A DNA stretch of 64,000 nucleotides from Azospirillum sp. (GTDB lineage Bacteria > Pseudomonadota > Alphaproteobacteria > Azospirillales > Azospirillaceae): NCBI GenBank assembly GCA_027486405.1, contig JAIXPD010000020.1:173452-237451 (forward strand). Direction: 5' to 3'. Positions within the stretch are counted from its first letter, which is position 1. The number at the start of each line of letters is the position of its first letter. Under the pieces are notes generated by a model. It worked only from the letters and a program-made list of their open reading frames with translations. It ran no database searches and was not told the DNA's origin. The position numbers and the translations under genes were made by a program. This document shows, piece by piece, positions 8,928 to 19,177 of the stretch.

Positions 8928-8956
8928 TTGCCTCGCTGTGAACGAGAGAGTATGGA
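8928..8956 (+). promoter_or_regulatory. candidate promoter for lysC
   Basis: TTGCCT (8928-8933) and TATGGA (8951-8956) are separated by 17 bases in the ubiG-lysC divergent gap. Both are partial matches, so this is a suggestion only. It would give a leader of roughly 95 bases. Confidence 0.3.
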
Positions 8957-9059
8957 TACGCCGCCCCGCGCCGGCAACGGTAGAGCGGGGGTGCCGCACG
9001 CCGCCCTGTTCCACGCGACAAAAACACGCGCTGGGGGCGGCCAGAGATTGGTGTGAGGT

Positions 9060-10295
9060 ATGGCGCGGATCGTCCTGAAATTCGGAGGCACGTCGGTCGG
9101 CGACATCGACCGCATCAAAAACGTGGCTCGAAAGGTGGAGCAGGAAGTCAAGGCGGGCCATCAGGTGGCCGTCGTCGTGTCGGCTATGTCCGGCGTGACC
9201 AACCAGCTCGTCAAATATTGCAACGACATCGACAAGCTGCACGACGCGCGCGAATACGACGCCGTCGTGGCGTCCGGTGAACAGGTGACGTCCGGCCTGC
9301 TGGCCGTCGCCCTGCAGTCCATCGGCATTCCGGCGCGCTCCTGGGCGGGCTGGCAGATCCCGATCTACACCGACGACACGCACGGCAAGGCCCGCATCGT
9401 GTCGATCGACACCACCCAGATGGAAAAATCCCTGCAAACCGGCGAAGTCGCCGTGGTCGCCGGGTTCCAGGGGGTGACGAAGGACGGGCGCATCACCACG
9501 TTGGGCCGTGGCGGTTCCGACACCTCGGCGGTGGCGTTGGCCGCAGCGGTCAAGGCCGACCGTTGCGACATCTACACCGACGTCGATGGCGTCTACACCA
9601 CCGACCCGCGCATCGTGACCAAGGCCAAGAAGCTCGACAAGATCACCTACGAGGAGATGTTGGAGCTGGCCTCGCAGGGCGCGAAGGTTCTGCAAACGCG
9701 CTCGGTCGAAATGGCCATGAACCACCGCGTGCGCGTGCAGGTGCTGTCGAGCTTCGAAGCCGCTGCGGGCAGCGCGCTTCCCGGAACCCTGGTTGTTGAC
9801 GAGGACGAGATCGTGGAAAAGGAAGTTGTGAGCGGCATCGCCTACAGCCGCGATGAGGCGAAGATCACGTTGGTCGGCGTCGCCGATCAGCCGGGCGTGG
9901 CCGCCAGCATCTTCGGCCCGCTGACCGATTCCGCCGTCAACGTCGACATGATCGTGCAGAACGTGTCGGAAGACGGCAAGTCCACCGACATGACCTTCAC
10001 CGTCGGCAAGGCCGACATCGTCCGCGCCGTCAAGGTGCTGGAGGATGCGCACGAGACCTTGAAGTTCAAGCGGATCGTGTCGGACGCCAACGTCGTGAAG
10101 GTTTCGGTCATCGGTGTCGGCATGCGCAGCCACGCGGGCGTGGCCCAGCGCATGTTCCGCGCGCTGGCCGACAAGGGCATCAACATTCAGGTCATCTCGA
10201 CCTCGGAAATCAAGATTTCGGTCCTGATCGCCGAGGAGTATGCGGAGCTGGCGCTGCGCGCCCTGCACACCGCCTACGGTCTGGACGCCGCCTGA
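9060..10295 (+). CDS. lysC: aspartate kinase
   Basis: Aspartate kinase phosphorylates aspartate in the first step towards lysine, threonine, methionine and diaminopimelate for peptidoglycan. The 411-residue product opens with the kinase motif KFGGTSV (residues 7-13), includes [13 protein letters not shown] and [13 protein letters not shown], and ends with two ACT domains (about 265-411) expected to bind feedback amino acids. The monofunctional length matches the lysine/threonine-regulated type. A GTGAGGT sequence serves as ribosome site. The next gene follows after 34 bases. Confidence 0.96.
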   Translation: MARIVLKFGGTSVGDIDRIKNVARKVEQEVKAGHQVAVVVSAMSGVTNQLVKYCNDIDKLHDAREYDAVVASGEQVTSGLLAVALQSIGIPARSWAGWQIPIYTDDTHGKARIVSIDTTQMEKSLQTGEVAVVAGFQGVTKDGRITTLGRGGSDTSAVALAAAVKADRCDIYTDVDGVYTTDPRIVTKAKKLDKITYEEMLELASQGAKVLQTRSVEMAMNHRVRVQVLSSFEAAAGSALPGTLVVDEDEIVEKEVVSGIAYSRDEAKITLVGVADQPGVAASIFGPLTDSAVNVDMIVQNVSEDGKSTDMTFTVGKADIVRAVKVLEDAHETLKFKRIVSDANVVKVSVIGVGMRSHAGVAQRMFRALADKGINIQVISTSEIKISVLIAEEYAELALRALHTAYGLDAA

Positions 10296-10329
10296 TCGCG
10301 GTGTTGACACAAGGCGGGACGGGTCGGCC

Positions 10330-11364
10330 ATGACCGAAACCACGGCACGGGCGCGGCTCGACCAGCTTTGGGCGCGCGGGTGCGCCTTTCTCGGCACACG
10401 CACCGCCGTGATGGGCGGTGCGATGAGCTGGGTGTCCGAACGGCATCTGGTGGCGGCGATCTCCAACGCCGGGGGCTTCGGGGTGTTGGCCTGCGGGTCG
10501 ATGCCGCCGGACGCTCTGGCGGCGGAGATCGCCGGAACCAAGGCGTTGACCGACAAGCCGTTCGGCGTGAACCTCATCAACATGCACCCCGAACTGCACC
10601 GGCTGATCGACGTCTGCCGGGAACAGGCGGTGGGGCATGTGGTGATCGCGGGCGGTTTGCCGTCCGGCGCGACGCTGACCCGCATCAAGGATGGCGGGGC
10701 CAAGGCCATGGCCTTCGCCCCCACCCTGGCCAGCGGGCGGCGTCTGGCCCGTCTGGGGGCCGACGCGCTGGTGATCGAGGGGACGGAGGCGGGCGGCCAC
10801 ATCGGCCCGGTCTCCACCACCGTGCTGGCGCAAGAGGTTTTGCCCGATCTGCGCGAGGTCCCGGTGTTCGTCGCCGGTGGCATTGGGCGCGGCGAGGCGA
10901 TTCTCTCCTATCTGGAGCTGGGGGCGGCGGGGGTGCAGATCGGCACCCGCTTTGTCTGCTCCACCGAATGCATCGCGCATCCCAATTTCAAAAAGGCGTT
11001 CATCCGCGCGTCGGCCCGCGACGCGCAGGCGTCGGTGCAGATCGACCCGCGTTTCCCGGTGATCCCGGTGCGCGCGCTCGCCAACGCGGGCAGCAAGGCG
11101 TTCCTGGATCGGCAACGGGCGGTGATCGCCAAGGTCGATGCGGGCGAATTGACCCGCGAGGCCGGGCTGTTGGAGATCGAACATTTCTGGGCGGGCGCGC
11201 TGCGCCGCGCCGTGATCGACGGCGACGTCGAGTTCGGATCGCTGATGGCGGGGCAGAGCGTGGGGCTTGTCACCCGCGAACAGCCGGTGGCCGACATTCT
11301 GGCCGAATTGATCGCCCAGGCCGAAACGGCGCTGGCGGTCCGTCATGGGGTTGGGGCAGTCTGA
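10330..11364 (+). CDS. NAD(P)H-dependent flavin oxidoreductase / nitronate monooxygenase family
   Basis: The 344-residue product is an FMN TIM-barrel of the nitronate monooxygenase/2-nitropropane dioxygenase-like family (YrpB/FabK-like). Visible features are the N-terminal loop RTAVMGGAMSWVS, PFGVNLI, the histidine segment GTEAGGHIGPVST, and the phosphate-binding stretch VFVAGGIGRGEAI followed by GAAGVQIGTRF. The substrate cannot be read from sequence; the family includes nitronate oxidases and quinone or enoyl reductases. The ATG at 10330 begins the homologous region. It sits between lysC and ptsP, a position seen in relatives, but no pathway link with either is evident. Confidence 0.85.
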   Translation: MTETTARARLDQLWARGCAFLGTRTAVMGGAMSWVSERHLVAAISNAGGFGVLACGSMPPDALAAEIAGTKALTDKPFGVNLINMHPELHRLIDVCREQAVGHVVIAGGLPSGATLTRIKDGGAKAMAFAPTLASGRRLARLGADALVIEGTEAGGHIGPVSTTVLAQEVLPDLREVPVFVAGGIGRGEAILSYLELGAAGVQIGTRFVCSTECIAHPNFKKAFIRASARDAQASVQIDPRFPVIPVRALANAGSKAFLDRQRAVIAKVDAGELTREAGLLEIEHFWAGALRRAVIDGDVEFGSLMAGQSVGLVTREQPVADILAELIAQAETALAVRHGVGAV

Positions 11365-11442
11365 GGGTTGTTCTGGTAAGACCAATGGGTTGAGACGCCG
11401 GGCGCCACGTCCGGCCCCGGCAGGGTGGAAGGGGTGGAGAGC

Positions 11443-13710
11443 ATGGGCAGGACCTACGATGGGGCCTCGTCGCGGCGTTTGCTGGCCTCCCTGCGCGACA
11501 TCATGGCCGCGTCGGGGACCGGTCAGGAGCGGCTGGACAAGATCGTGTCGCTGATCGCGGCGGAGATGAGGGCCGATGTCTGCTCCTGCTACGTCATGCG
11601 CGCGGGTGAGGTGCTGGAGCTGTTCTCCACCGAGGGGCTGAACAAGACCGCCGTCCACAACACCCGTCTGCGCGTGGGCGAGGGCATCGTCGGCTACGTC
11701 GCCAACCACGCCCGCCCGGTGGCGCTGGACAACGCGCCGTCCCATCCCAGCTTCGCCTACCGCCCGGAAACCGGCGAGGATCCCTTCCTGTCGCTGGCCG
11801 GTGTGCCGATCCTGCGCGGCAGCAAGGTGCGCGGCGTGCTGGTGATCCAGCACAAGGACCGCCGGGGCTATGCGGAGGAGGAGGTCGAAACCCTCCAGAC
11901 CATCGCGATGGTGGTGGCCGAACTGATCGCGCAGAGCGAGCTGGTCAGCCCGTCGGAGGTCTCCACCACCGGCGATCCGGTGCTGCTGCCCGCCCGCCTG
12001 TCCGGCACGGCGATGAGCGCCGGTCTGGCCATGGGGCTGGCGGTGATCCACCGCCCGCAGCTCACCGTCCGCCAGATGGTGGCCGAGGACAGCGAAGCGG
12101 AGCTGGAGCGCTTCAACGCCGCGCTCGTCACCATGCACAGCGCCATCGATGACCTGCTGGAAGCGGTGACGTTGGCGGGCTTGGGTGAATCGCTGGACAT
12201 TCTGGAAACCTACCGGATGTTCGCCGAGGATCGCGGCTGGCTGTCGCGCATTCGCGAGGCGATCCATGTCGGCCTGACGGCGGAGGCGGCGGTTCAGCAG
12301 GTGCAGAACGACACCCGCGCCCGCATGAGCCACCTGACCGACCCCTACATCCGCGAACGCGTGCAGGATCTGGAGGATCTGACCAACCGCCTGATGCAGC
12401 ATCTGGCGGGCAAGACCTCCGGGGCCGACGCCGCGACCCAACCGGACGACATGATCCTGGTCGCCCGTTCCATGGGGCCGGCGGAGCTGCTGGACTACGA
12501 CCGCTCCCGCCTGCGTGGGCTGCTGCTGGAGGAGGGGACGCCGTCCAGCCATGTCTGCATCGTCGCCCGCGCGCTGAACATCCCGGTCGTCCAGGCCAGC
12601 GAGGCGCTGAACCGGATTGAGCCGCTCGACCAGTTGATCATCGATGGCGACCATGGGCAGGTCTTCATCCGGCCCGCCGAAGACATTCAGATGGCCTTCT
12701 CTGAATCGGTGGCGTTGCAGCACCGCAAGGAGCAGATGTACGCCGCCATCCGCAGCCTGCCGTCGGTGACGCGCGACGGGGTGCCGATCTCCATCCAGTT
12801 GAATTGTGGCCTGCTGATCGATCTGCCGCATCTGAAGGCCAGCGGGGCGGAGGGCATCGGCCTGTACCGCACCGAAATCCCCTTCATGGTGCGCTCCTCC
12901 TACCCGGACGTGCAGGCGCAAACCGAACTGTACGCCCGCATCATCGACGAGGCGGGCGACAAGCCGGTGATCTTCCGCACGCTGGACGTCGGCGGCGACA
13001 AGATGTTGCCCTACATGAGCGGCGAGGCGGAGGAAAACCCCGCGCTGGGCTGGCGCGCCGTCCGCATCGGGTTGGACCACCCGTCGCTGCTGCGCCAGCA
13101 GTTGCGGGCGCTGCTGCTGGCCGCCGCCGGGCGTCCGCTGTCGGTGATGTTCCCGATGATCGCCGAGGTGGCGGAGTTCGACGGCGCGCGCCGTCTGCTG
13201 GATCTGGAGTTGAAGCGGCTGGCCGCCCAGGGGGTGGAAGCGCCCAGCCGCCTGCGCGTCGGCACGATGATCGAGGTGCCGTCCCTGCTCTGGCAATTGC
13301 CCGCCCTGCTGCCGAAGCTGGATTTCCTGTCGGTCGGCTCCAACGATTTGACGCAATATCTGTTCGCGGCGGATCGCGGCAACCCGCGCACCTCCACCCG
13401 CTACGACTCGCTGTCGCCGCCGATGCTGTGCGTGCTGCGCCGTCTGGTCGATGAATGCGCCAAGCACAAGGTCTCGCTGAGCCTGTGCGGGGAGATGGCC
13501 GGGCGGCCGCTGGACGCCATGGCCTTGATCGGGGTCGGCTTCCGCACCCTGTCGATGTCGCCGCCGTCGGTCGGCCCGGTCAAGACCATGCTGCGCTCGC
13601 TGGAGGTGGCGGCGCTGCGCGATTACATGACCGGCCTGTATTTCGGCAGCGACCACAGCCTGCGCGACAAGCTGAAGACCTTCGCCAAGGACCATGGCGT
13701 GGACATCTGA
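11443..13710 (+). CDS. ptsP: PEP-protein phosphotransferase PtsP (enzyme I-Ntr)
   Basis: PtsP starts the nitrogen PTS by taking phosphate from phosphoenolpyruvate and passing it through an HPr-like protein to PtsN. The 755-residue product has an N-terminal GAF domain (about 15-160) that in this family senses glutamine, the PEP-utiliser N and mobile domains with the phosphorylated histidine H370 in GTPSSHVCIVAR, and the PEP-binding barrel (about 420-745) with GIGLYRTEIPFM, SVGSNDLTQY and LCGEMAG. The ATG at 11443 has an AAGGGGTGGAG ribosome site; an in-frame GTG at 11425 is the alternative. Confidence 0.96.
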   Translation: MGRTYDGASSRRLLASLRDIMAASGTGQERLDKIVSLIAAEMRADVCSCYVMRAGEVLELFSTEGLNKTAVHNTRLRVGEGIVGYVANHARPVALDNAPSHPSFAYRPETGEDPFLSLAGVPILRGSKVRGVLVIQHKDRRGYAEEEVETLQTIAMVVAELIAQSELVSPSEVSTTGDPVLLPARLSGTAMSAGLAMGLAVIHRPQLTVRQMVAEDSEAELERFNAALVTMHSAIDDLLEAVTLAGLGESLDILETYRMFAEDRGWLSRIREAIHVGLTAEAAVQQVQNDTRARMSHLTDPYIRERVQDLEDLTNRLMQHLAGKTSGADAATQPDDMILVARSMGPAELLDYDRSRLRGLLLEEGTPSSHVCIVARALNIPVVQASEALNRIEPLDQLIIDGDHGQVFIRPAEDIQMAFSESVALQHRKEQMYAAIRSLPSVTRDGVPISIQLNCGLLIDLPHLKASGAEGIGLYRTEIPFMVRSSYPDVQAQTELYARIIDEAGDKPVIFRTLDVGGDKMLPYMSGEAEENPALGWRAVRIGLDHPSLLRQQLRALLLAAAGRPLSVMFPMIAEVAEFDGARRLLDLELKRLAAQGVEAPSRLRVGTMIEVPSLLWQLPALLPKLDFLSVGSNDLTQYLFAADRGNPRTSTRYDSLSPPMLCVLRRLVDECAKHKVSLSLCGEMAGRPLDAMALIGVGFRTLSMSPPSVGPVKTMLRSLEVAALRDYMTGLYFGSDHSLRDKLKTFAKDHGVDI

Positions 13711-13882
13711 ACGGCGGTTTCACCGTCCATCGTCCCTCTGTCGCCCGTTGACTGTCGGCTGTTGTCACCGGGGTTGCGGCCTTTGCGCGGTCATTCCGGT
13801 TGCGCCGCAGGGGTGGCTTGTCGTACCCCTTTTGGCAAAGGCGTCCGGTGGCGGGGCCTAGTGGCGAGCAGACGGCGATTCC

Positions 13883-15178
13883 ATGGCCAAGCGCAAGGTT
13901 TTCGACAGCTTCGATTCGACCCCGACCGGCCCGACCGTGGCGCAGACGTTGCGGGACGCGCGTCTGGCGATGGGGCATGAACTGCGCGACGTCGCGACGA
14001 TGCTGCGCATCCGCTATCCTTACCTGCAAGCCATCGAGGATGGCCGGTATCAGGATTTGCCGGGATCGGCCTACGCCGCTGGCTTCCTGCGCTCCTACTC
14101 CGAATATCTCGGCCTGGATCCGGTGGACATCGTCGCCCGTTACAAGGCCGAGGCGGCGGGCGCGATGCGCGACCAGGAACTGTATCTGCCGACCCCGGCG
14201 ACGGAGGAGCGGATCCCCGGCGGGACCCTGCTGCTGCTGACGCTGGTCCTGGCCGGGGCGGTGTATGGCGGCTGGTATTATCTGTCGGCGACCGACCGGT
14301 CGATGGCCGATCTGGTTCCGCGTCTGCCCGACCGTCTGGTGTCGCTGCTCGACGCGCTGCCGACGAAGAGCGGCGGCCCGACTTCCGCCGCCGACAGCGC
14401 CCCGGCGGTCCCCGCCCAAGCCCCGGTGGTCGCCAACCTGTCCACCACCACCGCGCCGCCGTCGGTTCCGCCGCTGGTTTCCGGTTCGACCGTGACCGCC
14501 CCGGCGGTCGCGTCGGCTCCGGCGGCCCATGGGACCACGACCACCGCGACCGCTCCCGCCACGCCCAGCCTGAACGGGGCTGCGACCGCCGCCAGCACCG
14601 CCGCCGCCAACGCGGCGGCCGCAGCGGCTGCGGCGGTTCCGCCCAGCCCGGCGACCCCGGTGGTGATCCCGCCCTTGCCCACCATCAAACCCACCCCGTC
14701 GCCGGTGGTCGCCAGCGCGGCGGACGACGAGGATTCGGAAAGCTCGCCGCAGGAGCCGACGCCGCTGGCTGCTGCTGCTGCCCAGGCGGCTTCCGCGCAA
14801 GCCGCGCAGGCGGCGGCCAATGCCACGGCGGCCAGCGCTGCGGCGGCCAACGCCGCCCGCACCCCGGCGGAACCGACCCCGGCCAACCCGAACGCCAAGG
14901 TCTATGGGATGCAGAACCAGAATCCCAAGCTGATCATCAAGGCGACCCAGGAAAGCTGGCTGCAAATCCGCGATGGCAACGAGATCGTGTTCACCCGCGT
15001 GCTGAAGCCGGGCGACACCTACCGCGTGCCCGACAAGGCGGGCGTGCGCATCCGCACCGGCAACGCCGGTGGGCTTGTGGTGGTCGCCGACGGGGCGGAA
15101 AGCCAGCCCTTGGGATCGGTCGGCATGGTGCTGCGCGACGTTCCCATCGACGCCAGCGGCGTGGTGAAAAACCGCTGA
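13883..15178 (+). CDS. RodZ-like protein: HTH, one membrane segment and DUF4115
   Basis: Proteins of this architecture link MreB filaments to the membrane for rod shape in other bacteria. The 431-residue product has an N-terminal helix-turn-helix (about 18-90, QTLRDARLAMGHELRDVATMLRI), a single membrane segment at about 115-134, a very long Ala/Pro/Thr-rich periplasmic linker (about 140-335), and a C-terminal DUF4115 domain (about 345-425). Base composition of the linker is low complexity. Whether it acts in cell shape is inferred from domains only; no mre genes are nearby. It precedes ispG, a neighbourhood shared by many proteobacteria. Confidence 0.85.
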   Translation: MAKRKVFDSFDSTPTGPTVAQTLRDARLAMGHELRDVATMLRIRYPYLQAIEDGRYQDLPGSAYAAGFLRSYSEYLGLDPVDIVARYKAEAAGAMRDQELYLPTPATEERIPGGTLLLLTLVLAGAVYGGWYYLSATDRSMADLVPRLPDRLVSLLDALPTKSGGPTSAADSAPAVPAQAPVVANLSTTTAPPSVPPLVSGSTVTAPAVASAPAAHGTTTTATAPATPSLNGAATAASTAAANAAAAAAAAVPPSPATPVVIPPLPTIKPTPSPVVASAADDEDSESSPQEPTPLAAAAAQAASAQAAQAAANATAASAAAANAARTPAEPTPANPNAKVYGMQNQNPKLIIKATQESWLQIRDGNEIVFTRVLKPGDTYRVPDKAGVRIRTGNAGGLVVVADGAESQPLGSVGMVLRDVPIDASGVVKNR

Positions 15179-15253
15179 CCCGTGGTCCACGCTTGAAACC
15201 AGCGCGCCGGGCCGCATGTCTGGCGTGATGGTGTTGCTTGTGAGAGGTCTGTC

Positions 15254-16375
15254 ATGTCCGTTCGCGCCTATCGCCAGATTCTGCGCCGCAAGTCCCGGCA
15301 GATCCGGGTTGGCAACGTGTTGGTCGGCGGCGACGCGCCGATTTCGGTCCAGACCATGACCAACACCCCGACCACCGACGTCAAGGCGACCGTCGAACAG
15401 ATCCAGTCGGCGGAGCGGGTGGGGGTGGACATCGTCCGCGTGTCCTGCCCCGACCGGGAATCGTCCCTGGCGCTCAAGGAGATCGTCAAACAGGTTTCGG
15501 TTCCGGTCGTCGCCGACATCCATTTCCATTACAAGCGCGCCATCGAGGCGGCGGAGAGCGGGGCGGCCTGCCTGCGCATCAACCCCGGCAACATCGGCTC
15601 GGCCGAGCGGGTGCGCGAGGTGGTGAAGGCGGCCAAGGATCACGGCTGTTCGATGCGCATCGGCGTCAACGCCGGGTCGCTGGAGCAGGATTTGCTGGAG
15701 AAATACGGCGAACCCTGCCCCGAAGCGATGGTGGAAAGCGCGCTCAATCACGCGAAAATCCTGGAAGACAATGATTTCCGCGAGTTCAAGATTTCGGTGA
15801 AGGCGTCCGATCCCTTCCTGGCCGTGGCCGCCTACCAGGGCTTGGCCGAGGCTTGCGATTATCCCCTGCACATCGGCATCACCGAGGCCGGGGGGCTGCG
15901 CGCGGGCACGGTCAAATCCTCCATCGGGTTGGGCATGCTGCTGTGGTCGGGCATTGGCGACACCGTGCGCGTGTCGCTGTCCGCCGAACCGGCGGAAGAG
16001 GTGCAGGTCGGCTACGAAATCCTGAAATCGTTGGGGCTGCGGCGGCGCGGGGTGACGGTGATTTCCTGCCCAAGCTGCGCCCGCCAGAATTTCGACGTCA
16101 TCAAGACGGTGGAGATCCTGGAGGCCCGTTTGGCCCACATCACCACGCCGCTGACCCTGTCGGTGATCGGCTGTGTCGTCAATGGCCCGGGCGAGGCGCG
16201 GGAAACCGACATCGGCCTGACCGGCGGCGGCAACAACATCCACCAAATCTACCTGTCCGGCGTCACCGACCACCGGCTGAAGGACCAGGACATCGTCGCC
16301 CACCTCGTCGGTCTGGTTGAGAAAAAGGCGGCGGAGATCGAGGCGGCGAAAGCGGCGGCTGCGGTGGCGGGATGA
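15254..16375 (+). CDS. ispG: 4-hydroxy-3-methylbut-2-enyl-diphosphate synthase IspG
   Basis: IspG converts MEcPP to HMBPP, the penultimate step of the MEP isoprenoid pathway, using a [4Fe-4S] cluster. The 373-residue bacterial form has the barrel domain ([23 protein letters not shown] region) and a C-terminal cluster domain with [11 protein letters not shown] and the C-VVNGPGEA block that hold the cluster cysteines and conserved Glu. A GAGAGG ribosome site lies 7 bases before the ATG. It follows the rodZ-like gene by 75 bases. An intergenic foldback element begins 7 bases after its stop. Confidence 0.97.
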   Translation: MSVRAYRQILRRKSRQIRVGNVLVGGDAPISVQTMTNTPTTDVKATVEQIQSAERVGVDIVRVSCPDRESSLALKEIVKQVSVPVVADIHFHYKRAIEAAESGAACLRINPGNIGSAERVREVVKAAKDHGCSMRIGVNAGSLEQDLLEKYGEPCPEAMVESALNHAKILEDNDFREFKISVKASDPFLAVAAYQGLAEACDYPLHIGITEAGGLRAGTVKSSIGLGMLLWSGIGDTVRVSLSAEPAEEVQVGYEILKSLGLRRRGVTVISCPSCARQNFDVIKTVEILEARLAHITTPLTLSVIGCVVNGPGEARETDIGLTGGGNNIHQIYLSGVTDHRLKDQDIVAHLVGLVEKKAAEIEAAKAAAAVAG

Positions 16376-16381
16376 ATTTTT

Positions 16382-16518
16382 GACACCGATGAACACAGAT
16401 AAACACAGATGAAAGACACAGATAGAAAATTTTGAGGATCGTGTGAGCGTCGCGGCTCCGGACCAACCGTATGCAACCATGATAGAAAAATCTGTGTTCA
16501 TCTGTGTTCATTGGTGTC
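16382..16518. repeat. intergenic foldback element A (CACAGAT type)
   Basis: Two 29-base arms (16382-16410 and 16490-16518) are inverted copies matching at 27 of 29 positions, separated by 79 bases. Each arm contains two tandem copies of a ten-base unit ending ACACAGAT, plus a GACACC cap. It fills most of the gap between ispG and hemA. It would form a long cruciform in DNA or a hairpin in read-through RNA. It shares its unit with the element at 27957-28042. Confidence 0.9.
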
Positions 16519-16580
16519 TCAAAAAAAACTCCATCATTCATTAATCTCCCGCAACTGGCAGGAACGAAACGACCCCCGGC

Positions 16581-17933
16581 GTGACCACCGCATCCTATCT
16601 TGTCATCGGCGCCAGTCATCGGACCTGTTCCGGGGTGATCCGTGATCGCCTCGCGACCGATGACGCGGAGGTGCCGGGCGTGCTGGAGCGGTTGCGCGCC
16701 GTTGGGGTGACGCAAGCGCTGTGGTTGAGCACCTGCGACCGGGTGGAGGTTCAGGCCGTCCACCCCCGCCCGCACGAGGCGGCCTTGGCCGTCGCGGCGG
16801 TGATGGCGGAGCGGGTCGGGATGGTGGCGGGGGAGTTCACCGATCAGCTTTACATCCGCACCGGGCCGGAGGCGATCCGGCATTTGTTCGCGGTCGCCTG
16901 CTCGCTCGACAGCCAGATCATCGGCGAACCGCACATCCTGGGCCAGTTGAAGGCCGCCCATCGCGGTGCGGCGACGCAGGGGCTGACCGGGCCGGAGTTG
17001 GAGGCGGTGATGCAGGCCGCCTACGCCGCCGCCAAGCGGGTGCGCAGCGAAACCCCGATCGCGGAGGGGGCGACCTCGCTCGCCGCCGCCGCCATCCAGG
17101 TGGCGCGCGATCTGCACGGCGATCTGCGGCGCTGCGCGGCCTTGCTGATCGGGTTGGGCGACATGGGCACGCTGGTGCTGGACGGTCTGCGCGAGGCCGG
17201 TTTGCCGCGCCTGACCGTCGCCGCCCCGGTGGACCGCCGGGCCGAAGCGGCGTCGCGGCGGCTGTCCGGCCATTTCGCGCCGTGGGCCGATCTGGACGCG
17301 GCGCTGGCCGGGGCCGATATCGTCGTGACCGCGACCGGGTTGGGGCGCTATATCCTGTCCACCGCGATGGTGGAGGTGGCGTTGAAGCGCCGCCGCCGCC
17401 GTCCGATCTTCGTGGTGGACGCGGCGATCCCGTCCGACGTCGATCCGGCGGTCGCCGGGATGGACGGGGCCTTTGTCTATGATCTGGCCGACCTGGAGCG
17501 GGTGGCGCTGCAAGGCCGGGTCGGGCGCGAAGCGGCGACGCAAGCCGCCTGGAGCATCGTGGAGGAGGCGGTCGCCGCCTTTGCCCGCGACCGCGCCGAA
17601 CGGGCCGCCGTGCCCGCCGTGGCGGGGCTGCGGGCGCATTTCGAGCGGGAACGGCGGCGTCTGCTGGCCGATCACAGCGGGTTGGACGCCGCGTCGGCCA
17701 CCCGGCTGCTGGTGAACCGGCTGCTGCATCACCCGTCGGAAGCCCTGCGGGAGTTGGCGGCGGATCCGGGGGGCGGGGACGCGATGGGGCTGGCCGAACG
17801 GGCGGCGGCGGAACGGTTGCTGTTCCGGCTGTTCCATTTGGACGGGGTGGCGGAGGAACGCGCGGCGACGGAGTGCGCCGGGCAGGACAGGGATGAGGAC
17901 GAGCGACGTGAATCTGGACGACACCTTCAATAA
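16581..17933 (+). CDS. hemA: glutamyl-tRNA reductase (C5 pathway)
   Basis: GluTR reduces glutamyl-tRNA to glutamate-1-semialdehyde, the start of tetrapyrrole synthesis by the C5 route. The 450-residue product has the catalytic cysteine in LSTCDRVEV (Asp replaces the usual Asn after Cys), the signature [12 protein letters not shown], the linker [13 protein letters not shown], an NADPH-binding domain starting LIGLGDMG, and a C-terminal helical dimerisation region. The GTG start at 16581 has only a weak upstream GGAACG. Its 3' end overlaps prfA by 41 bases. Most alphaproteobacteria instead use ALA synthase, so this gene is notable. Confidence 0.9.
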   Translation: MTTASYLVIGASHRTCSGVIRDRLATDDAEVPGVLERLRAVGVTQALWLSTCDRVEVQAVHPRPHEAALAVAAVMAERVGMVAGEFTDQLYIRTGPEAIRHLFAVACSLDSQIIGEPHILGQLKAAHRGAATQGLTGPELEAVMQAAYAAAKRVRSETPIAEGATSLAAAAIQVARDLHGDLRRCAALLIGLGDMGTLVLDGLREAGLPRLTVAAPVDRRAEAASRRLSGHFAPWADLDAALAGADIVVTATGLGRYILSTAMVEVALKRRRRRPIFVVDAAIPSDVDPAVAGMDGAFVYDLADLERVALQGRVGREAATQAAWSIVEEAVAAFARDRAERAAVPAVAGLRAHFERERRRLLADHSGLDAASATRLLVNRLLHHPSEALRELAADPGGGDAMGLAERAAAERLLFRLFHLDGVAEERAATECAGQDRDEDERRESGRHLQ

Positions 17934-18981
17934 GGTCGTGGCCCGCCATGACGAACTGCGCGACGCGCTCGCCGCCGGTCTGGTCGATTCCGGGGAGTTT
18001 TCCCGGCTGTCCAAGGAATACGCCGACCTCACCCCGATCGCCGACGCCATCCTGGCCCTGAAAAAGGCCAAGGGCGAAGCCGCCGATCTGGCCCAGATGA
18101 TCGCCGACCCCGACGGCGACGCCGAGATGAAGGCGTTGGCGGAGGAGGAGTTCCGCGACCTGTCCAAGCGCATCCCGGAATTCGAACGTCGGGTGCAACT
18201 GTCCCTGCTGCCCAAGGACGAGGCCGACGAAAAGAACGCCATCCTGGAGGTGCGCGCGGGCACCGGCGGGGACGAGGCCGGGCTGTTCGCCGCCGAACTG
18301 TTCGAGATGTACCGCCGCTACGCCGGTTTGCGCGGCTGGCGGTTCGAGGTGATGGACGTCAGCGAATCCGGGGTGGGCGGGTACAAGGAGGCGACGGCCA
18401 ACATCACCGGGCGCAGCGTGTTCGCCCGGCTGAAGTTCGAATCCGGCGTCCACCGCGTGCAGCGGGTTCCGGCGACGGAGGCGCAGGGCCGCATCCACAC
18501 CTCCGCCGCCACCGTCGCCGTTCTGCCGGAAGCCGAAGAGGTGGACATCCACATTGACGAAAAGGATTTGCGGATCGACGTCTTCCGCTCCTCCGGCCCC
18601 GGCGGCCAATCGGTCAACACCACCGACAGCGCGGTGCGCATCACCCATTTGCCGACCGGGCTGGTGGTGAGCCAGCAGGATGAGAAATCGCAGCACAAGA
18701 ACAAGGCCAAGGCGCTGAAGGTGCTGCGCGCCCGCCTGTACGACCTGGAACGCGCCGCCAAGGACGCGGCCCGCGCCGCCGACCGCAAGAGCCAGGTCGG
18801 CAGCGGCGACCGTTCCGAACGCATCCGCACCTACAATTTTCCGCAGGGCCGTGTCACCGACCACCGCATCAACCTGACGCTCTACAAGATCGACAAGATG
18901 ATGGCGGGCGAGGCGCTCGACGAGTTTGTGGACGCCCTGGTGTCGGAGGATGAGGCCGCCCGTCTGGCCGATATGGGGTGA
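17893..18981 (+). CDS. prfA: peptide chain release factor 1
   Basis: RF1 terminates translation at UAA and UAG. The 362-residue product carries the stop-codon recognition tripeptide PAT in [14 protein letters not shown] and the catalytic GGQ at 237-239 ([12 protein letters not shown]), so it is RF1 rather than RF2. An in-frame GTG at 17908, with GAGGA eight bases upstream, would give a 357-residue protein closer to typical length; the ATG at 17893 is kept because AGGA lies five bases before it. The gene overlaps the end of hemA and is followed by prmC, which methylates its GGQ glutamine. Confidence 0.95.
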   Translation: MRTSDVNLDDTFNKVVARHDELRDALAAGLVDSGEFSRLSKEYADLTPIADAILALKKAKGEAADLAQMIADPDGDAEMKALAEEEFRDLSKRIPEFERRVQLSLLPKDEADEKNAILEVRAGTGGDEAGLFAAELFEMYRRYAGLRGWRFEVMDVSESGVGGYKEATANITGRSVFARLKFESGVHRVQRVPATEAQGRIHTSAATVAVLPEAEEVDIHIDEKDLRIDVFRSSGPGGQSVNTTDSAVRITHLPTGLVVSQQDEKSQHKNKAKALKVLRARLYDLERAAKDAARAADRKSQVGSGDRSERIRTYNFPQGRVTDHRINLTLYKIDKMMAGEALDEFVDALVSEDEAARLADMG

Positions 18982-19070
18982 GGCGGCCCATGGTTCCCCC
19001 TAACAGGGTGCAGAAAAACCATTTTGCTGCTGCAGTCGGGTTCTTTCCGGCAATCTCGCGTCAAGACCTT

Positions 19071-19093
19071 GCAAGATACCACCGGTATCTTGC
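19071..19093. repeat. perfect 10-bp hairpin between prfA and prmC
   Basis: GCAAGATACC and GGTATCTTGC pair perfectly around a three-base ACC loop. No T-run follows, so it is not a standard terminator. It sits in the 196-base leader of prmC, where it could attenuate or protect the transcript, or be a protein site. Confidence 0.6.
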
Positions 19094-19177
19094 TTCGGCC
19101 TTTCCTAATATTGCCAAAAAGCCCCCTCCCTCGCGACGCAAAAGCCTTTTTCCGCACCCTGCTAACGGAGATTTCCG

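Noticed and set aside
10315..10320. A TTGACA just before the flavin oxidoreductase gene
   Set aside because: The matching -10 would fall inside the coding sequence, so it cannot serve this start.
10210..13695. A 1161-codon minus-strand frame opposite the flavin oxidoreductase and ptsP genes
   Set aside because: The sense strand encodes well-conserved enzymes with intact motifs. The antisense product is Arg/Gly/His-rich without domains, typical of GC-rich shadows.
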